From the NCBI GenBank assembly GCA_045636325.1, contig JAZTXH010000006.1:1-64000 (forward strand): DNA of 64,000 bases, read 5' to 3'. This document shows, piece after piece, positions 59,247 to 64,000 of this stretch (position 1 is its first letter; every line of letters begins with the position of its first letter). A program made the translations under genes and the position numbers. The stretch is from CAKSHP01 sp045636325. GTDB lineage: Bacteria > Bacillota > Clostridia > UBA1381 > UMGS1253. The notes under the pieces are model-generated. The model was not told the DNA's origin and made no database searches. It was given only the letters and a program-made list of their open reading frames with translations.

Positions 59247-61850
59247 ATGAAAAAGACTACAACAAGATTTATGTCTTTACTTTTGTCTGTAATGCTTCTT
59301 ATTTCTGCTTTTTCAGGCTTTGCAGCAGTAAGTGCCGCAGATGAAAGCGAACAGTCAGCATATAGTGAAGCAATAGATGTGCTGAAGGCGTTATCAGTTA
59401 TGGTTGGTGACGCGCAAACAGGCCTGATAAGACCTAACGACCCCATTAAAAGAAGCGAGGTTGCCAAAATGGCAATAGCAATTCTCGGTCTTACTGACAT
59501 TGCGCACGGGGCATCGTATAAGTCAAAATATTCTGACGTACCCACTGACCACTGGGCAGTAGGTTATATTAATGTTGCAACAGACCAAGGCATCGTTATA
59601 GGCGACGTTGCCGGAACCTTCAGACCCGACGACACAATTACCTACGAAGAAGCGATGACAATAATCGTAAGAGTTATCGGTTTTGAGCCTTTTGCAAAAG
59701 ACCGTGGCGGATATCCTGCAGGATACCTTGTGGCAGCATCTGAAAATAAGCTTAACAAAAATGCTTATTCTTCCAATTCTTCTGCGCCTGCAACAAGAGG
59801 TATTGTAGGCCAGATATTCTTTAACTCTCTTGAAGTAAAAATGATGGAACAGACAGGCTTTGGTGCTGATGCAGATTTTGTTATTGGTGAAAAAACACTT
59901 CTTAAAGACAAGCTTAATGCACAAAAAATTTCAGGTCAAGTAACAGCAACGAGCCAGAGTTCACTTTCAGGCACATCTGCACTTGACAAAGACGAAGTTA
60001 AAATCGGCTCTGAAATTTATTCACTTGCAGAGGGCATTGATGTGACTACTCTTTTAGGTTACAACGTTAATGCATATCTCCAGGAAGATACCTACGGCGA
60101 TGATTACGTTATTATGATTTCGCCTGCAGAAAACAAAAATTCTTTCCTTGAAATTAGCGCAGAAAGCTTTGAATCCCTATCCGATTCAAAACTTGAATAC
60201 TGGAAAGACAAAGATACAGACAAGAAAACTACAGTTGCAACTCTTGAAGAAAAACCCACCCTTATCTACAATGGTCAGGCAGAAGAATACAAAGCCGAAA
60301 CCGTTACAATGACAGATAAGGCTGGTAAAATAAAGCTTCTTGATACTGACAGAAACGGCAAATATGACATTATATTTGTTACAGAGTATAAAAATATTGT
60401 AGTAGAAGATACAATGCCCACATCAGGCAAAATTATCGACAAATATGGTGCACAGACAATAGTTTTAGACCCTGAAGATGAAGATCTTGACTTTATAATT
60501 GAAAAAGCAGGCGAGAGCATAAAGGTTTCTGACCTTAAAAAATGGGACGTGCTTTCAATTGCTGAAAGCCGCGACAAAACAATCTACAGAATTCATGTAA
60601 TAAATGATATTGTTGAAGGTAAGGTAAAAGAAATTTCAGGCGATTATGAAGTAAGCATTAATGGTAAGCTTTATAAAATAGCCGCTAACTACCCCTACGA
60701 CATTGACCTTTCAGACGAAGGTAAGTTCTATCTTGATATAGAAGGCAAGATTGCTGCAGTTGACGCAACAAGCGGCATTAGCTCAAACTATGCTTTCCTT
60801 ATTAACGCCGCTATACCAGGCGCTATAGATGACACATTGCAGCTTAAGCTGTTTACAAAAGACGGTCAGACTGTAACCCTAAGCGGTGCAGATAAAATCA
60901 GATTTAACGGTAAAAGCGGATACAAACCCGCCGAAGTTCTTGAGCTTTTGAAAAAAGACGGCAAGGTTGTACACCAGCTTATCACATTTGAGAAAAACTC
61001 AGAAGGTAAGATAGTTTCAATTGTTACTGCGACCGATAACACATCAAGCGGCACAATCAACGAAGACGGCTTTACTCATAACCTTTCTCTTAAGGATGCA
61101 ATCTACAAATCTGCAACCGGTAAGCTTGGAAATGTTAATATTTCCGATAAGACAGTTATCTTTGACATTCCTGCTGACTGGAAGGATGCATCAGACCTTT
61201 CTGTAAGAACTCAGAGCATGTTTGAAAACGATACTCCTTATGATGCTTTGGTATTTGATATGAGCAAAGACTACACCGCAGGTGCACTTATTGTTACAAG
61301 CACTGATTATCAGGCAAACGCAGCATCCTCTGCGGCGATTGTAACAAATATAGTTTCATCCTCAAACGATGATGACGTAGTGGTTGATAAGGTGTATCTA
61401 TCACAGGACGGAGAAAGCAAGGTACTGTTTGCAACAGAGCTTGGCGCACTTGTAAAAGAAGATGGTAAAACTCCACTTCAGCCCGGCGATATTATTCAGT
61501 ATAACACAAATGCAAACGGCGAAATAACAACTTACAGAATACTGTTTGATATATCTAAGAAAACAACTGAATTTGCAACAGATATTACCGATGATTTAAG
61601 TATAGTATACGGTAAGGTTTCAGGCAAATTTGCAAGTTCAATGAATGTAACCGTAAACGGCAAAGACGAGCAGAACATTTCATTTGGTTCAGCAAAGATT
61701 TATGTTGTTGACACATCAAAGAGCACAAGCAAGATGGTAAGTTCTGCAACAACCGGTGATATTCAGAAATTCGATGACGCAGACCCGAGTATGATATTTG
61801 TGAAATCATACAAAGGTGTTGCTGAGGAGATTATTATAATCAGATTATAA
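59247..61850 (+). CDS. Large S-layer protein with N-terminal SLH repeats
   Basis: The 867-residue protein has a signal peptide (1-30, ending VSA-ADES) and three SLH repeats (about 35-205; KRSEVAK, YEEAMTII and the degenerate third, with DVPTDHWAVGYINVA in the second). About 660 residues of beta-rich sequence follow without cysteines, with repeated strand-turn units. The layout, length and strong ribosome site are those of a major S-layer protein. It would bind the pyruvylated polymer made by the 19-28 kb operon. It stands apart from the island with its own promoter and terminator. Confidence 0.88.
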   Translation: MKKTTTRFMSLLLSVMLLISAFSGFAAVSAADESEQSAYSEAIDVLKALSVMVGDAQTGLIRPNDPIKRSEVAKMAIAILGLTDIAHGASYKSKYSDVPTDHWAVGYINVATDQGIVIGDVAGTFRPDDTITYEEAMTIIVRVIGFEPFAKDRGGYPAGYLVAASENKLNKNAYSSNSSAPATRGIVGQIFFNSLEVKMMEQTGFGADADFVIGEKTLLKDKLNAQKISGQVTATSQSSLSGTSALDKDEVKIGSEIYSLAEGIDVTTLLGYNVNAYLQEDTYGDDYVIMISPAENKNSFLEISAESFESLSDSKLEYWKDKDTDKKTTVATLEEKPTLIYNGQAEEYKAETVTMTDKAGKIKLLDTDRNGKYDIIFVTEYKNIVVEDTMPTSGKIIDKYGAQTIVLDPEDEDLDFIIEKAGESIKVSDLKKWDVLSIAESRDKTIYRIHVINDIVEGKVKEISGDYEVSINGKLYKIAANYPYDIDLSDEGKFYLDIEGKIAAVDATSGISSNYAFLINAAIPGAIDDTLQLKLFTKDGQTVTLSGADKIRFNGKSGYKPAEVLELLKKDGKVVHQLITFEKNSEGKIVSIVTATDNTSSGTINEDGFTHNLSLKDAIYKSATGKLGNVNISDKTVIFDIPADWKDASDLSVRTQSMFENDTPYDALVFDMSKDYTAGALIVTSTDYQANAASSAAIVTNIVSSSNDDDVVVDKVYLSQDGESKVLFATELGALVKEDGKTPLQPGDIIQYNTNANGEITTYRILFDISKKTTEFATDITDDLSIVYGKVSGKFASSMNVTVNGKDEQNISFGSAKIYVVDTSKSTSKMVSSATTGDIQKFDDADPSMIFVKSYKGVAEEIIIIRL

Positions 61851-61910
61851 TAATTTAAAACTGCGCCGCAATACGGCGTGAGAGCTATGCTATAATCCTC
61901 CTAAATTATA

Positions 61911-61960
61911 GGCAAAAGGCCGCAAGGATTTATTTTTTAAATCCTGCGGTCCTTTTTGCC
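61911..61960. terminator. Bidirectional terminator between SLH gene and YitT gene
   Basis: Arms 61911-61932 and 61938-61960 form a long imperfect hairpin (core AAATCCTGCGG against CCGCAAGGATTT) with a T-rich loop, fitting the two convergent genes. Confidence 0.75.
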
Positions 61961-61965
61961 TTTCT

Positions 61966-62832
61966 TTATCTTTTCTTTATTATCGGTTCAAATCCTTCGC
62001 CTAATACCTGACTTGCATCCGATGTTACAACAAATGCGTTCGGGTCTGTTTTGTGTATTACACTTTTTAAAGGATAATACTCAGCACGCCTTACCACGCA
62101 CAAAAGCATTTGACCTTCTTTATTTTCATATGCTCCCCTGACGGGTATAAACGTTGCCCCTCTTTTAATTTCCTTTATAATGCACCTTGCAATTTCTTCA
62201 TTTTTTTTTGATATAATCAGTATTTGCCTACCTTTATTTAATCCATATATTAAAGTATCTATAACTCGTGTCTGGCAAAAAATTGCCACAAGACCGAAAA
62301 GAGCAGCTTCAACATCCTTGAACACTATTGCAGATATAGCCACAATCACAAAATCTACTATCATAATTCCCGTGCCGATTTGTATATGAGGAAATTTTTT
62401 CTCTATGAGCACGCTTAAAACATCCGTTCCTCCGGTTGATGACCCCCTCATAAAAATAACAGCCATTCCCGCCCCTGCAAATATTCCACCGAAAATTGAT
62501 GCAAGCATTCTATCGCCGGTATAAAAAGGAAAATATGGTGTTATAATCATATCCAGTATGATACTGCTTATTAAAAGAGATTTTACGGATTTTAAAACAA
62601 AACCTTTGCTTATTTTCTTAAGTGCTAACGCCATAAGGGGAATGTTTGCAATAATTGAAAAAACACCCACCGGAAAATTTATAAGATATTTTGCCATAAT
62701 GGCTATACCTGATACGCCTCCTGGCGCAACAGAGGCGCTTTCAAAAAAGCAATAAATTCCAATTGCATATAAAAATGAGCCTGCAACATCAAAAAAAATA
62801 TCTGCAAAAAATTTTTTTGCCTTCATAAACAA
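61966..62832 (-). CDS. YitT family membrane protein
   Basis: The 288-residue protein has five to six membrane helices (about 13-175), including SASVAPGGVSGIAIMAKYL and FAGAGMAVIFMRGSSTGGTD. A cytoplasmic DUF2179 domain follows (about 215-280; IIKEIKRGATFIPVRGAYEN, VVTSDASQVLGEGFE). The family is widespread in Firmicutes; transport is assumed, but no substrate is known. A possible attenuated leader lies upstream. Confidence 0.9.
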   Translation of the reverse strand: MFMKAKKFFADIFFDVAGSFLYAIGIYCFFESASVAPGGVSGIAIMAKYLINFPVGVFSIIANIPLMALALKKISKGFVLKSVKSLLISSIILDMIITPYFPFYTGDRMLASIFGGIFAGAGMAVIFMRGSSTGGTDVLSVLIEKKFPHIQIGTGIMIVDFVIVAISAIVFKDVEAALFGLVAIFCQTRVIDTLIYGLNKGRQILIISKKNEEIARCIIKEIKRGATFIPVRGAYENKEGQMLLCVVRRAEYYPLKSVIHKTDPNAFVVTSDASQVLGEGFEPIIKKR

Positions 62833-62922
62833 ACTCCATTAAAATTACTTTTTATTATTTTGTACACAAATTCTTTTGATATACAGCTTTTATCAATTTA
62901 TATAATTATATACCGCAAAAAT

Positions 62923-63042
62923 AAAAAAAGGCCTTTTAAAAAATTTTCCAAAAGCCTTGACAAGTAGTTTTTTATATGTTATTATTATACATTGTATCAT
63001 AGTCTAAAATGAGCGAAAAATGCCCCTTCATAAATTGTTGCT
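62923..63042 (-). ncRNA. Candidate short transcript or attenuated YitT leader
   Basis: A minus-strand promoter (63049-63077) is followed about 90-120 bases later by a hairpin (62928-62937 with 62950-62958, AAGGCCTTTT/AAAAGCCTT) and a T-rich tract. The product would be a roughly 120-base RNA, or an attenuator that limits read-through to the YitT gene at 62832. A 19-residue frame (MKGHFSLILDYDTMYNNNI) lies inside but lacks a ribosome site. Confidence 0.4.
62957..62985 (+). promoter_or_regulatory. Promoter reading towards rpoB
   Basis: TTGACA (62957-62962) and TATTAT (62980-62985) are 17 bases apart. It overlaps the end of the opposite-strand terminator hairpin. Confidence 0.65.
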
Positions 63043-63338
63043 GAATGTATTATAGCACACAATATATAGTTTTTCAAGAGGAATTTTCAAATTTTTTAAC
63101 GCTTTGATGCCCATGTGCTTTTAATCCTTTTATATATAAGGAAAAAGTGCGTAAAAAATTTTTTTGAAATGTGAAAGTTTTTATATACCGCAGTCGCTTT
63201 TTAGCAGGAAAGCATCTCTGCAGGGCAATTGAAATGCTATTATGCTGAGCTCAGGACCTCTTTCACGCCTGACAGACTAGCATACGCATCTTTAATGCCA
63301 CCAAAATCTGCAAATATTAAGATGAGGTGATAAAATTG
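62992..63338 (+). promoter_or_regulatory. Long leader region before rpoB
   Basis: About 345 bases separate the promoter from rpoB and hold no gene. Near the start codon, TATGCT (63241-63246) pairs with AGCATA (63279-63284), enclosing CAGG/CCTG (63252-63255, 63268-63271). GCAT/ATGC arms follow at 63286-63298. These suggest a structured leader. No rplL lies upstream, so rpoB is not in the usual rplJL-rpoBC order here. Confidence 0.4.
63049..63077 (-). promoter_or_regulatory. Minus-strand promoter upstream of the YitT gene
   Basis: On the minus strand TTGAAA (63072-63077) and TATAAT (63049-63054) are 17 bases apart. Confidence 0.6.
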
Positions 63339-64000
63339 ATGCCACATGAGATTACACTTGGCAAAAACAAACGTATGAGTTTTGCCAAAATCAAAGAACC
63401 TCTCGAAATGCCTAACCTTATTGAAATTCAGAAAAACTCTTATGAGTGGTTTATTAAGGAAGGTTTAAGAGAAGTATTTGAAGATGTTTCTCCCATTTGT
63501 GATTATACCGGTAATCTGGTATTGGAGTTTTTTGACTATAAGTTAGACTCTACTCCGAAATACTCTGTTGAAGAGTGTAAAGAACGTGACACAAACTATT
63601 CTGCGCCTTTGAGAGTGATGGTTCGTCTTATTAATAAGGAAACCGGCGAAGTTAAAGAGCAGGATATCTTTATCGGCGAATTTCCTCTTATGACAGACCA
63701 GGGTACATTTATTATTAACGGTGCTGAAAGAGTTGTTGTAAGCCAGCTTGTTCGTTCACCCGGTATGTATTACGATATGGTGCATGATAAGTCAGGTAAA
63801 GAATTGTTCAGCTCTACAGTTATTCCTTATCGAGGTGCATGGCTTGAATATGACATTGATATAAACGATGTTTTTTCGATACGTATTGACAGAACAAGAA
63901 AACTTCCCGTTACAATGTTTATCCGTGCGATGGGTTGCGAAACAAACTCTGAAATATATGAGCTTTTCGGCGATGACGAGCGTATTTCCGCTACACTTGA
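63339..64000 (+). CDS. rpoB: RNA polymerase beta subunit, 5' part
   Basis: The first 220 residues are present; the rest lies beyond the window. The start MPHEITLGKNKRMSF, the motif LIEIQKNSYEWFIKEGL and VVSQLVRSPGMYY are typical of bacterial beta subunits, which form one jaw of the polymerase and hold the rifampicin pocket further on. GATGAGGTGAT precedes the ATG at 63339; a TTG directly before it is a minor alternative. The usual upstream neighbours rplJ and rplL are absent. Confidence 0.96.
   Translation, partial: MPHEITLGKNKRMSFAKIKEPLEMPNLIEIQKNSYEWFIKEGLREVFEDVSPICDYTGNLVLEFFDYKLDSTPKYSVEECKERDTNYSAPLRVMVRLINKETGEVKEQDIFIGEFPLMTDQGTFIINGAERVVVSQLVRSPGMYYDMVHDKSGKELFSSTVIPYRGAWLEYDIDINDVFSIRIDRTRKLPVTMFIRAMGCETNSEIYELFGDDERISATL

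Noticed and set aside
1..64000. Prophage, defence island or integrated element
   Set aside because: No integrase, transposase, phage structural, restriction or toxin-antitoxin gene is convincing, and housekeeping genes fill most of the window.

Overview
The window looks like chromosomal DNA from a low-GC, Gram-positive anaerobe of the class Clostridia. The evidence is AT-rich intergenic DNA, strong AGGAGG-type ribosome binding sites, TTG starts, a T-box leader, a CIRCE operator, SLH-domain S-layer proteins, the MEP isoprenoid pathway (ispD, ispF) and a cofactor-independent phosphoglycerate mutase. Species cannot be named from sequence alone. Most genes are housekeeping. No prophage, CRISPR array or complete insertion sequence was seen, and no tRNA or rRNA gene was recognised.

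The centrepiece is a cell-surface island at about 8.1-31 kb. A minus-strand operon carries a Wzz-like chain-length protein, a tyrosine kinase, its PHP phosphatase and a CapD/EpsC-type nucleotide-sugar dehydratase. It continues into two SLH-anchored proteins, a VanZ-like protein and a secreted repeat protein. A divergent AraC-type regulator sits beside its promoter. A plus-strand operon then encodes two hexapeptide acyltransferases, a MurJ/Wzx-type flippase, glycosyltransferases, a DUF4330-like protein, an O-antigen-ligase/Wzy-like polymerase and a glycosyltransferase-CsaB fusion. CsaB pyruvylates the secondary cell-wall polymer that SLH domains bind. The island therefore appears to encode both the anchor polysaccharide and proteins that attach to it. 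Two secreted proteins at its outer ends share a C-terminal module of about 340 residues, and a large SLH protein lies further away at 59.2 kb.

Other regions: 0-8 kb holds a truncated secreted protein, a GT2 glycosyltransferase, a 647-residue unknown, a secreted ComEC-like hydrolase with DUF3006, a histidine phosphatase and an M20 peptidase. From 31-42 kb come gltX-glnS, a YaiI protein, an SDR, T-box-controlled trpBA, ispD-ispF-PHP, a zinc-ribbon protein and metA. From 42-49 kb lie gyrA, gpmI, tpiA and pgk, in the order pgk-tpiA-gpmI-gyrA on the minus strand. From 49-58 kb come two sugar-type ABC permeases, the first with an unusual helical extension, then trmK-nif3, a small IS-like remnant, a LacI-type regulator, an unknown gene coupled to radC, and htpG under a perfect CIRCE operator. 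From 58-64 kb are a membrane-anchored unknown, the SLH protein, a YitT protein and the 5' end of rpoB.

The most interesting non-coding signals are an interleaved inverted-repeat (pseudoknot-capable) element before the CapD gene, a multi-hairpin leader before the 647-residue unknown, and overlapping opposed transcription signals with a long leader before rpoB. All promoter, hairpin and family calls come from reading by eye; no search or folding was run.
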